Positions 1 to 12,003 of a stretch of DNA of 64,000 nt are shown in pieces. Source of the DNA: Rhytidiadelphus loreus (lineage: Eukaryota; Streptophyta; Bryopsida; Hypnales; Hylocomiaceae); assembly GCA_947034895.1 (NCBI GenBank), contig OX344762.1, positions 32,778,760-32,842,759 of the forward strand, read 5' to 3'. The notes under the pieces were generated by a model. The model saw nothing but the letters and a program-made list of their open reading frames with translations, was not told the origin of the DNA and did no database searches. The number at the start of each line of letters is the position of its first letter. The stretch's first letter is position 1. The translations under genes were made by a program, and so were the position numbers.

Positions 1-1176
1 GCCATCTACTGCTGTTTGAGCATTGCGATTCCATAGAATCTTCCAACAACGACAACGGAAAATAGAACGAAGAAAAATTTGTTGCACTAATGACAAAAGG
101 TACAACAGTCAGGAATCCTGTCCTATTGCCCACACAGATGCAAAACCACAAGTTCCTGAGATCAAAGAAGATCAAAATGAAAGGCAAACCTCAAGTAGAA
201 ACCCTAAAATCTACTTCCCTACACAGTACATACCCTAGAGATGGAGGTCGCGGGCACACTTACTGCTGTTGCGACGGTGGTGTTGTAGTGAAGTGACAAG
301 CACCAGGAGGTCGAGGAGGTCACGGGCGGTGCAGCGGCGACCACGTTGTTGGCATAGTAGTGACAAGCATGTCGCACGCGTAGCAGTGACCGGCGACAAG
401 AACTAGCGCGCAACGACGAAACGGAGCAGGGACTGGAACAAAAGAGCACGACGCAGTAGGAGGGGCAAAGTGGAGGAGTCTGCAAGGATCATGCACAAGC
501 CGAGAAGAAGGTGAAGGTCGACGAAGGTGTGGATCAACGGGGATAAACTCAGACAGGAATCTCAGGATTGGGGTGGAGCAGCAAGGAGGGACGTGGAGTG
601 GAGTGATCGCAGGGACGGCGCAGAGCACGGTGAAGCAACGCCGAAAGAAAAAAAACTCCTGCTAGGTATAGCCCATCGACGTCTTCCTTTGTTGTTGACC
701 CCGCGGAGCTCCGCGGGGTCTGCATTTTGAAGTATTGTCAATTGAGTAGTGGATGAATGAAAAAGGAAGTCCTCATCCTTTTCTACATTGTATTTATCTT
801 GTGCATTTATATTTCTTTAAGTAATGCTTTTATGTATTTTGAGAATTAGGCTCTTGATTGCTAAAGTCGTGCCTTAGTTTAATTTAAAATTAATGGAAGT
901 CCCAAATGAAAACTTGGGTGCACTTCAATTCATAGATTACATTCCTAATGAATTTGCTCTTCTATGAATATTGTATTTTAATTAGTTCATTAAATATTTT
1001 GTACTATTAATATACCTCTTGAATTCTTTAATCACATTATTTAAGTCTTCACTTAATTGTTTCATCGAATTAGGTCTTCAATTAGTTTTTTCTATTTAGT
1101 TACTTTGTTAGTTCATTTTAGAAAGCATTTTATTTTGTACCTATTTTTTTTTTAGTTTCATTGGAATATTTTTCCT
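1..1176. other. Noncoding flank, GC-rich start then AT-rich
   Basis: The first 700 bases are clearly richer in G and C than what follows. They hold only short overlapping open frames on both strands, none with a recognisable domain. A 24-bp perfect palindrome sits at 697-720. From 721 the sequence becomes very AT-rich, with no open frame of note. I see no gene here. The GC-rich part could be the edge of a gene or repeat lying to the left of the window. Confidence 0.5.
697..720. repeat. 24-bp perfect GC palindrome
   Basis: The stretch is its own reverse complement across all 24 bases, centred on a GAGCTC core and flanked by runs of C and G. It lies exactly where GC-rich DNA gives way to AT-rich DNA. 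It could be a cruciform or hairpin, a repeat boundary or a chance palindrome. No function is assigned. Confidence 0.8.
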
Positions 1177-1180
1177 TTAA

Positions 1181-1931
1181 CCCCTATATGTTGGAGGTAC
1201 CCAAATGTGGTGTTAAAGACACTTGAAAGTTAAATAGGACTTAAAGAAGTTGCTATTTTTAGTACTTTATAATCTATAAAGGTTCTTTTTGAAATCTAGT
1301 TTTCGCATAGACAATCAAATTTTGAAAATGAATGATTATGATTCTTCTATTCAAGATTAAGTGTAAGGGTACCCATTGCAATCTTCACTTTTTGTACTAT
1401 TGAGGATTCTTTAAATGAGCCTTAAATACACTAGTTATTAAAGAAAAATTCACATTAAAAATTTATTTAAAAAAAAATGTAGAGTACATATTTAGAAGTC
1501 ACAATTTCATTGGGCTTAATATGTTTGTTAGGCCCTTCAACTTTGTGTTTTCTTGGTGACTAATTTAGTAGATTTAATATAAAAAAATAGAGCTGAAGGA
1601 ATTTTCATAGTTTTAGCACATTCATGATCAAACATTATAATCTTTCAATCCTTGAATGACAATTTGTTTTTCCTATGTAATCTCAAACATGTCTAGTTTG
1701 AATTTGTAAGGGTACAAATCCAAAAAAAAGATTCTACGTATCAACTATTGAGTGCCTAAAACACCTACTTTTTGTGCCAACAACAATTCGAAGTTAAATG
1801 AAACCTAAAAAACTTTCTTCGTTAAAGATTTATATTTTATAAAATTCTTTTTAAAGTCTACTTTTAGCATCAAAAAGAAGATTTTGAAAAAAATTTATAA
1901 TACATTATACGTAGCTATAAATTGATAGGGG
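1181..1931. mobile_element. TTAA-flanked terminal-inverted-repeat element, copy 1
   Basis: The left end reads TTAA then CCCCTATATG. The right end reads GATAGGGG then TTAT, so the termini are inverted repeats and the right flank looks like a mutated TTAA. No coding capacity is seen. Around 1633 it contains AAACATTATAATCTTTCAAT, which recurs almost unchanged in the copies at 24.6-25.4 kb and 31.6-32.6 kb. This marks it as one family. The TTAA flank plus CCC start recalls piggyBac-type elements, but no transposase is present to confirm that. Confidence 0.5.
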
Positions 1932-1944
1932 TTATGCATGTTAA

Positions 1945-2869
1945 CCCCTAAAATTCCTTAACTATGTTTTCACCAAAAATGCTCCAAAACTGTCATTTCT
2001 AGTACAAGTACCAAATTTTTGAAAAATATAATTTATTGACACATGTAACCATAGGATCTTGTAGTAATGTAGTTTGGAAATATATGGAAAAAATTTCATG
2101 AATTTCCACCATATAGATTGCAAGATATTAGCATTAGAAGTAGCAAAATCCTTTCTTTGGCCCTGTGAAAAAATGGGAAGCTGCACTTCAGAAGGTCAGA
2201 TCATTATGAAAAAATGCCCAAAATGGTTGTGCTTCTTTGGATTCATTCTTCAAGGCCAGTTGGCTACGTACATGAAAATATTCAGATCATTTGGAGTTAC
2301 AGTACAACATATAGTAAAAAAATAGTAAGTAGAAAGAAATAGAGAATGATTCAAAATACTGAATTGTTAATAAATTAGTTATAAAATTAAAAAATTCCAA
2401 TCCAAATGGTTGGATTTTTGTAATAAACAATCTACATCCAATAGCTTTATTTTTTTTCAACAATATTGAAATTTTAGTAAAATATAGGACTTCAAAGTTT
2501 TTTTTGGTGTAGGGATTCCATAACTATCCACAAACTAAAAAGCCTCATAACTTTTATCTGAACTATTGAAATGCAATGTTTCAAAGATTTTGAGTACATA
2601 TAAATCTGAAGAACAAATTTCAAATTTTTATTTCTTAAAAAATTGATTTTTTCAGATCTGCTCGGACTGCCTGAGTTGAGAAACAAACAACATATTATGC
2701 AATTATTTTTTACTCATATTTTTGAATGTCATGAAATTTGTGTGTATGAAAGATATTCCTTGTCCCCACATTCTATTAAAATTTCAGCCTGAAGTATGCA
2801 AATTTCTAGTGACACATACTTGCCCAAAATTTCTATGTTGCCAAAAAACACATGTTGATCCTTTAGGAG
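1945..2869. mobile_element. TTAA-flanked terminal-inverted-repeat element, copy 2
   Basis: The element is bounded by TTAA at 1941-1944 and 2870-2873. The left terminus is CCCCTAAAATTCC and the right terminus is GATCCTTTAGGAG, which is the inverted form with one mismatch in the first six bases. It is about 925 bp long and noncoding. It begins only about 10 bp after copy 1 ends, so the two lie nearly head to tail. Family membership rests on the termini and the exact TTAA flanks. Confidence 0.5.
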
Positions 2870-2873
2870 TTAA

Positions 2874-5482
2874 GCAATTTATCTTTTAGTGTTTTTGGTG
2901 ACCACATAATTAGACCTGACATGTGAAAAGATGATTGGAAGACTTCATAACACTTTTGGAGATGCAACTCCATCGTAATCAAACATTTAACATTATAATA
3001 TATTAATGTAAAAGTGTTAGTGTTATGTATTCTTTTCCTACATATTAATCTACAAACATGTCAATTCTTGAATGTGTACGTTTATAATTTTAGAGAAATT
3101 GAAACGACTTTTCAAATTGTAACGACCATGTCCTTTCACTTGTCATGTAAACTATAATGGACTTTGAATTAAGAGTTATGGACCTATAATAGTTGTCATT
3201 TATTTACATGAAAATTGCAAGATTTCCAAATAATAAATATTTTTGGTCTTGTCACTTCCATATATGGGTTTAGAGGTTATCACATGACCAAAATAGTACA
3301 TTGTAGAGAATATATCAATTTCTTTCTCTTATTTATATTTATATTTTTAGTTTGCATTTAAAGAGAAGTATGGACTTTTTTATTGTGTGAACTTGATTGA
3401 ATTCAATGAATAAAGTAATTCAGGTTTCACGATATATGCTATTTCTAGTAACTTAATGTTTTCTTATCATAGTCTTTTTTCAAGGAAGGTATGATGTTCC
3501 GAGAGGGAACATGATTAAAAATCATTGACCTCCTAAAATGTACAGTACTTGTACAAGTTGTTGAAACGTATCCTTTATAAATGTACAATTAGTGTACATT
3601 TGAGGAGGTGGACGATTTTGGAACGCAATGGTAGCAAAACTTGAAAATTCCATAACTAATTACATGAAGCTCCAAAAAATATGAAAAAAATTGGCATAGA
3701 TGTCTATTCCACTTGGTATGAAAGGCAAATTTACTAAACAAACTTTTGAAAAGCTTTACATGCCAAATATTCAAATCCAACTCATAAGTGGTCTACTTCT
3801 AACTAAGGTAGAAGCACCCATGAACAACTTGAACCCCAATCATTAGTAACGAATATATTGTTTTAAATGCAAGAGGTACTCGCACTAATTTTCACACGTG
3901 AGTTCTAGTTTTTAGATTTAGGATTATTCCATTTTGTTTTTTTACACATCTGCTTTGTTTGGAGTGCCAAAGTGAAGAAGAAGTAGTCTCTGAAATGATC
4001 AATTTTGGAATATTGTACACATCAAACATGAATGTTGACCAATATTTGCTTTCTAAAAGTCATAGTAATTTCAATTAATGCAAAAATATTATCTAATTTT
4101 GGCAATCCCCCTAATTACTATCTTTGCACTTGATAAAATATTTCTTTTGCCTAATTACACTCCATATTATGTCCCAAAGAGCTTATGTGGTCAGTTGTAG
4201 GTGGATTTACTATAGTGCTATCATACTTCATGAAATTTTTGCAACATGATTTGAGATAAGCAAAGTTGAAGTTCTTACAGTGACATTTTAAGAATACATA
4301 TTGACATGCAATGTATGTATTTTTCCTATTTTGTTTGAATGCTAAAACCTTATTGTAGGTCGCCAATAACCAATTCTACAACTACAAATCTAAAGCTTTT
4401 ATTAGTATTTAGTAGAATGCAAATGATTTGAAAATGTATTCATTCGTACTATGAGTGAGTGTCTCATATTCTTGATCATGGATTTCATAATTGATGCATG
4501 TTCTCATGTTCAGTTTTCTTTCTTTATTTCATATCCTTTTTTTAATAATCTTATGGATAAGGACAAGAAGAGTCACAAGCATTTGGACATGCATAACATA
4601 ATTTATGTTCTACATCGTAGTGGCAAATGAAGGAGGATTACAATACACTATGGTGTGCATCATATACACACAAAATTGAAAAGTATTTGGAAAATCTAGT
4701 AACTGTAGTTTAAAATGTTTGAATGTGGATAGGGTATATGGATTCTATCGTACAACATTGTTATTAGTAACTTCTAGGGGAATTGTTGATGTGTCGCGTA
4801 TCCCATCAAACAAGATTGTACTTTGCAAAAATTCTATGTTCATTTTATATGAAAATAGTTTCAAAGTATTAGAATCTTTTGTAATCCATCTTGTGAGTAC
4901 ATGTTCAAAATGAACAGTAGTATGGAGTATGAAAGTGTAGAGGAATATTTATGATATGGTATTATACATTTCATTTGTCATGTGACATGTTTTATCAGTG
5001 ATTTATGCGGAGTGGATGATGTTCTTTTAGTGAAACTTGAAATGTGTGTGTAGTACATGTACGTGAATGTTGATTTTGAAATTATTTTATAATATGCAAA
5101 AATTACTACAAATGCTATCATTTGTACCTTGTACTATACCAAAATGTCCTTAATGAAATGTAGAGAACTGTGAAAGAATGGTGGCTTCATTTTATGGAAT
5201 TGTACAACATTGAAAGTTATTGTAGGCATTTGATTATATATAGGTTAAAAGTGAATTATGATAAATAGGATAAATGATTGTATTATTTTAATAAATAATT
5301 ATGAATTGATGAGAATGTATTCAATTTGTTTTTTGTAACTACACAGTACTATGTCGGTGGCCAATGTTTGTTCTAGAAATTGAAAAGAATGGATGTTCAA
5401 TGATATTTATTTTATAGAGCAATTTCATCTACATCTTAGTTTGTTATCCTGATATGGTGAAATTTACATGTGAATGGTATAA
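2874..5482. other. AT-rich noncoding DNA
   Basis: Very AT-rich DNA with only short chance frames. It lies upstream of the DUF7869-type frame and may hold that gene's promoter or the left part of its element, but no clear terminal repeat was found. No RNA gene, host exon or recognisable transposon terminus is seen. Confidence 0.5.
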
Positions 5483-5494
5483 TAGGAGAAACAA

Positions 5495-8400
5495 ATGACA
5501 AATATGGATGCTCGAGGTTTTGGAAGTCCAGTGGCATTGCCAACAATTGCAACAGTAGGAAGGCCTACAACAAGGAGTGTTGGGCACAAAATAGTCCGAG
5601 CTCGTCGTGCGATTCTATTTGGAGAGAATGATGTTGAAAGGCATGAAGTGACAATGGGGAGAAGGGCAAACACTGTGGAACTCATCTCCGAATTGGCAAC
5701 AATTGTTGGAACATGAGTCATTGACGAGAGTATTGTATGTGGAATGGAGTTGTACCATGTTAAACTTTTTCCCCATGAAGTTGCTGTGCGAGTGTTGCAT
5801 GTTGTAGATAGAATAGTGTGGATTGGAGAATTGGTAGGGGAGTGTCTTGGGCAGTGTTTGGGGTTGGTGATTCGTTGGAAAAAATCAAAAATTTGTACTA
5901 GAGGAGGGGAAAGGCCAGTTAACATGGAAGCAGGAGGAGGACAGAATTTTACCTTTTCTCTAATAGCAACACCAGAGTCCGAGTTCCACGAGAGCAACAA
6001 TAGTCCCAGCCCATCAGAAATATCTCATAGTACTCTTGATACTAGTAGCACGCATCATGAAAGATCTTCAAGAATTGAATGGTTGAACAATTCTGGAGAT
6101 AGTGGAGAAGTGAGGGATGGGTTACCGGAATGCAGAAGTACCCGAAGTTATTCCATGGGTACCCGTAGAAGAAGAGAACGAGGACCACGTGTAAGAAGAG
6201 AACCATTGACTCAGAAAGTGACTTTGCAAAGTGTACTAACAGCCAAAAATCAAGGCGGATGCAAACAAAATTGCTTGACAAAGATAGACAAAAAATACAT
6301 TTTGAACCAAAGATATATGGCATGGGGGCAGAAGTATGAGGTTTGATCAACATGGATGCTACAAATGTTGAGTGCTTTCTACAAAAGAGAAGAAGGAGGG
6401 AAGAGGGACAAATATGAGACTAAATTGGATGGCATCCATGTTTGCAATGCATGCTATGTAGTAGCATTGGGTTATTCACAACAGCGGTTCAAGCAATTGA
6501 AGCAATCACAACAAGTTTATGGAAGAGTGTCTGCGGTACACAGAAACACATGTCATTTGAGAGAAGGAGCAAAAATGTCAGCAGCACGTGAGAGCTTTGA
6601 AGAATTTGTGAAAGAAGTTGGATGCACTCAACCTCACCGTCAAGTACGAAGGAAGGTTGACAACAGTATAGTGCATTTGGTATTGTTACCCATGAACACA
6701 ACAAAGGTGGATGTATTTCACTATGTCAATGAAGAAGTGAAGAAGATGGTAGATGGAGAGCCATTGTCACTCGCTTCTTTCCATCGACTGTGGCGCAAGG
6801 AATTTTCACACGTACAAATTCCACCGTACTCCCGATTTTCAAAGTGTTACCATTGTTGGGAATATAAGTGTGGAATGGAAGGTACAACAAATGCAGCAGC
6901 GCGTGCGGAGATAAAGAAGTGGTATATAATACACATTCAACATCAAATGGAAGAGAGACGCGATTATTGATTGTTCAAAAGGTCAGCAATGATTACACCG
7001 AACTTATATATGTGTTTGATAGTGCATGGTATGGACCAAAACACGACGATAGTTCCGAAGATGAGGCAAACAATGAAGAACATAGAGTCTCAGTTTGTGA
7101 AAACTCATCTTTGTGGAGTACTAGTGCATGAAATTGGATTGTATACAGATGTGTGGATTGACGCGCACCACAAGCATGACAACAATCAAGTGATAACCAC
7201 AATAATACATGTGATATCTGATGTACGAAGACGGAAGGGAAAGCTACTGTCAACTTTACGAATCCAAGCAGACAACACAACTCGTGAGAATAAAAACATA
7301 TACATGTTTGTATTATGTGCAACGTTAGTGGGCATGGGTTACTTCCAGGAGGTGCAATTATGTTTTCTAATCGTTGGGCACACCCATGAAGACATAGACC
7401 AACGATTCAGTATTATTTCAAATACATTGAAGAAGACCAATATTGACTCTCTCGACGAGATGTTGTCTTTGGTTGAGAAAGGAACATCATATACAGAGTC
7501 CTTTGTTAGTGCACGGAAACTTGAGAACGTTAGAGATTGGAGGTCATTCATCACACCACACCTTTTGAGGGGAGGGGACCAATTAACAGGGATAACATTT
7601 CCACACCACATGAGGTTCTACATGGAAAATGGAATGTCCAGAGTTCAGCACAAGCACTTCAGCAAAGATGCATGGAGACCGACAGAGGGGCACATGTGCT
7701 TGCAATCTTTACCTACTCCAATGGGGAAATCGGCTCTAGCAAAGGTATTCGCACCAGATGAGAGAGAGTTGAGGGTGTTGGAAGATTTTATTGTGTACAA
7801 GGAAAAATGTGTGGAGAGAGGAATAAATGTGGACAAGAACCTTCAAGCGATCAAAGACACAGAAGAGTTCATGAAGCACCTTAGAGAATTTTTCAATATG
7901 GATAGAACAGTACAGAACGAACTACCTTTTTGGCCATCAACAACTGAAGTGAATGAAGGGGAGAATACAGAGTTGAATACAATTTCAACTACAGGTGAAG
8001 AGTCAAACATGATGTCAGCAGCAGTGGATTCAATCATGGCAACAATGCCAAATCCAGAAGCACGAGGCTACTTTGGTCCGCAAAGGAACAAAACGAAACA
8101 ACCTCTTGGAATAAGGGCTCCAAGAAGAAGAAGGATAAATGAAGGGACAAGTACAAATGCAGTTCAGAGCACTAACAAAGAAGAAGATCCATTTCCAGTG
8201 TTTGAACCAGAGAAAGACCTACGAATTGGACAGTTTGTAGCCCTTACTGTGGAGCCAACTGAAGTAAAAGAAGGCATGCCATTTTATCTCGAAAAGATTT
8301 TGGAGTTCGGTCAATGGAAGTGGGCAACCAAGATGAAAGTAATATGGTACTGGCCAGTTCTGAGTGCCAGAGCTGGTATAGGAGGACGTTCAAGCAAAAA

Positions 8401-8674
8401 ACGGTATGCTAATTGTTTGGAAGGATCTTGGGAGCTGTCCCGTGAGAGACATGGATGGGTGGAAAAAGAAGCAGCTATATTCTCATGGGAAGATATACCT
8501 ACAAAATCAAGAAGCGGGTTTGTGGTACAAAACACTGTACCAGTTCATGGAGAGGTTATAGAGAAGGAAGTCAGTATTCCAACATTAGCAAAACCTCATT
8601 TGTTGGAATATATTGCAATGCAGATGGAGGAGTTGGACAATGAACGATTGGAGAATGACATACATGCATATTGA
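5495..8674 (+). pseudogene. DUF7869-type, probably transposase-derived protein with three in-frame TGA codons
   Basis: One reading frame runs from ATG 5495 to the stop at 8672-8674 (1060 codons). It is interrupted only by TGA at 5714, 6344 and 6968, and there is no frameshift. The start is fixed by an upstream in-frame TAG at 5483. In order it encodes a variable Ser/Arg-rich N-terminus, a Cys motif (HVCNACYVVALGYSQQR, near 6450), a second Cys pair (KCYHCWEYKC, near 6850), then a core with DNTTRENKN (near 7275) and VGHTHEDIDQRFS (near 7380). The last two are the signature of the family I know as DUF7869, found across diverse eukaryotes. An RNase-H-like DDE transposase fold for it is my inference. 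The C-terminal third is basic and acidic linker with a final conserved block. The TGAs fit C-to-T change at CGA codons in a young decaying copy. Short introns that remove them cannot be excluded. Confidence 0.7.
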
Positions 8675-11099
8675 AGCATGTCATTACATGTAGGAGGATT
8701 TTTAGCAGTTCTACATGTAGTACACAAGCATTGCAATTCTGAACTGTAGCTTGACCTAGTAGAGTATGAGCATATTTATACTTATGAATAGAATTGTAAT
8801 ACTGATCTATAAATTTTCAAAGTGAGTATTGAAAATCATTTGTGAAGTCGTGGATTCTTAAAAAAAACTTGTATTTTGCACTATGAATGCAAAGAATTTG
8901 ATAGAAATACAATCAATTGCATGGAGAAGAATTATTGTTTCATTCTACGATTTCGTATTGTACAAAAAATCAATAATTAGAAAATGACCCCCCCCCCCTT
9001 TTAGAGATGAGGTCAATTTTGTCCGAACGCTTTATAAGTGCAATTTTATACGGCCAAGTGCAAAAATTACGAATTCTGTGTTGTAGCGTTATGAGCTCCA
9101 TGTGCCATGTGGTTTATTTATTTTTCCTTTTGACACCTCTTCACCTTCTATTGTTTTTTCCTTTCTTTCTATTTTTTAATTTTTCAATTGAATATGTAAT
9201 GCACTAAATTTTTTTTGGAAAAATTGAATCTCTGGAGGAATTTATAATGGACATTGGGACTTGTCAAAATCATCTTTTTACATATGCACATGTGAAACAA
9301 TCATCTCAAATATAGTTGAAGGAGTAATGTTGTGGGATTGACTTCCAGATCATTTTGTTTTGGCATTAATTGTGGGATGCAGAGAGCTAAATACGGCCGA
9401 TGGCCTGTAGCAGAAGAGAACCAATACTGCATTCGAAACGGAAGAAAAAAATTGTTTGCAGACATTGCAAATGGGTCGTTCACTGTGAATGCCCAATCAA
9501 TGGAAGGAATGAATGATGACAATAGTGACAGCGACAATAGTAGCAGCAGCAGTAGCGATGAACAGGAGTGAATTTTGAGTCCCTTGCAATTTTGGTAGTA
9601 TATGGTACATTCAAGGTGAGTTCTACTGTGCACTAGAGGATGGGACGGTATAAATAATTATCTTTCTTTGCATGCATTGGAGATGTGTTTATGAAATGGA
9701 TTATACCATACTATGTGGAATAATTGGCATTCTAAAAACAATTAAATTCTTTTTCAGAAGGTGTATTATGTACATACAAGTGGTAGTTCAAAAACTACAC
9801 AAAGGACACTTATCGGCTTCTGAATGACAAAAATTGCCCTTGTAGCATAGAATTGCATTTATTCATCCTCCAAATTTTGCATGGAAAGTGCATATCATGT
9901 ACAATAGTTCGGCTTCTACAAACAGATGATGTGACGGTGAAGTGTTATATGAAGAGATCGACATTGACCACAAAATTTTGGTGACTGTTGTTCTTACAGG
10001 GCTCACATCTTTATGAGATGGTACATTAAAAAAAATGCACGTTTTAAGAGATGTTAGAACTGTGTTGTGTACATGATTATCATAGGGTATTGAATCTTCA
10101 ACGTCTATGTGCATTGTCTTGTAGGAGGGCCCTCCCTGAAAGCCTAATTGCTTATGATGTTGTTGTTCATGGGGACTACTACACCTCCTACCATTTTGAC
10201 TGCAAGCTTCCTATCCTCGTCACGATGGATCCGAAATTGTTGTGGGTGGTTTACCGGCGCAACCTCAATGCATAATGAGGACCTCCATTCCAAAGCAAAG
10301 TCGTAAGTTTCCCTCTTCATGTGGCACTAAATTGCAGCGCCCGCACCAATGATTCAGATACTGGGATTTTTTATGCATATTAGCTTTATTTTTTTTCCCT
10401 TCAAGACATAGTGTGACTGAAAAACCAGGTATTACTCCTCTCTACTAAATGTGTTGAACATTGGCCGATATTGAGATTAGAAATCCTTTGTCTTTAGGGG
10501 TGAACGTTCGTTCATGTTGGCTCATAGGTGATGAATCTTGAAGTAGGTTTTGATTACAACGGTTCAACTCATTAGGCATTGACATTTTGACCTTTGATGT
10601 GTGATTTGGTTGATTTCTTTGCAGGTGAGAGAACACATATGCTTAGCGTGGAAGACAAAGAAGAGGATTTGCGCCCTCATTTGGGATTTGGGCAAGATTG
10701 GTGGCTATTTCGGTTTGGATGCAAATGCGAAGTCTAATGCTTCAATGTTCGTCCTAAATACTCTTTTAGTCACTCCAAACAAGTTCCGACTGCCAAACAT
10801 TATGAACGGTAATGTAAGCACATTTGATCTTCTTGCCATTACAGCAATGGTTGTTCGGTTGTAATGCTGAAAGATAATCGGGTTAAAATGTTAAATGCCA
10901 AAAGTCTTGGACACAAAGTTTCTATATTGTATGGATATTATATTCTTTTCATTAAATTAATCATGTTGCTTAATTGCATTAGAAGCCCGTAATTGCATTA
11001 GAATCACCTGTCATGTGATTAGTTCTCAGCTTTGTTTCCTCTTTGTTGCTCTGTCCTTCCAGATTCTCGAACACATTCAAAAAGTGATTTATGGACGTG
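8675..11099. other. Noncoding stretch with two possible gene-fragment exons
   Basis: Mostly AT-rich DNA with a poly-C tract near 8990. A frame at 9332-9571 ends in an Asp/Ser-rich tail and is unassigned. Frames at about 10124-10274 (after TGTCTTGTAG) and about 10625-10863 (after TTTCTTTGCAG) both follow good splice-acceptor-like sequences. They may be exons of a gene fragment carried by the CACTA-type end at 11986. I do not recognise either product and see no start codon context, so they are not called as genes. Confidence 0.35.
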
Positions 11100-11986
11100 T
11101 AATTTGAGGCAATATTTCATTAATGGAGGCTTGTAGAGGCAAGAAATTGGAAGATGGGACCATCCTGAAAACTGCAATGAGGGATACAAGTATTGACGCA
11201 ACATTCTATGATTGCAATAAAATGTGGAGCATTCACCTACAATTTCAACCTTGCAATTGTCCATTTTTGTCCATTTTATCATTTGCAATTTCATTGGAGC
11301 TACAAGTTTCTACACATGACCACAGCTATTTTAAAAAATTTGCCCATTTCAGTTTATTTCATGTACATCCAAAAAAGAATTCATCCAATTCCTCTAATTA
11401 AATTAATCCGTTGATTCAATTGAATTCATCCAAAATTCACAATTTTTTTATTTAATATTGTCTTGTAATTCATTCACATGTCCATCAGTTACGTTTTTGC
11501 AATGGTTTTGAACTAGTTTGGAAATATTTCATTATTAGCTTTGCAAGACAATATCAAATGTAGTTGACATGATTATAAATAAAAGAATTCTGCAACGAAT
11601 TTTCAATGACAATTAGTAATTCATTTGCAATGGTTTAGCAGCTAAAGTTAGTTGCAATGAATTTTCAGCACTTTTATTTCACTTTTGCAAGGTTATTGTA
11701 TTGTTGTATTAGATGTTTTTGTAGCCTCAAAACTTTAAACGATTTGCAACATACTTACAATGTCTTTGCATTTTAAAATCCATGGATTTGCAACAGTTTA
11801 GGAACACAATAGGATGGATTCAGTGTCCAAGACTTTTGCATTCAATTTGTTACAACTTTGCACTGCTTTTGCAATGCATTAGTTCTTTTCTGAGATCCAA
11901 ACTAAGTTCCGTTTCCTATCAGTTCACTGCAAAACCATTGCAAATGTGTTGCGATTGTATTGCAATCACTGCTTTCTCTTGTAGTG
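11100..11986. mobile_element. CACTA-type right terminus with TTGCAA-rich subterminal region
   Basis: The segment ends in TTCTCTTGTAGTG, which read inward on the other strand is CACTACAAGAGAA, a CACTA/En-Spm terminal repeat. It is followed by TTA, a plausible 3-bp target site. The preceding 0.9 kb is crowded with TTGCAA/TTGCAATG motifs on both strands, the kind of subterminal repeat CACTA elements use for TnpA-like protein binding. A matching left end was not found in the window, so the element is truncated or starts before base 1. It ends 17 bp from the stop codon of the neighbouring minus-strand gene. Confidence 0.55.
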
Positions 11987-12003
11987 TTAAGTCCTTCAAT
12001 TGA

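Noticed and set aside
219..730. Several overlapping short frames in the first 0.7 kb
   Set aside because: Low-complexity Arg/Ser/Pro products on both strands with no conserved features, so not supported as genes.
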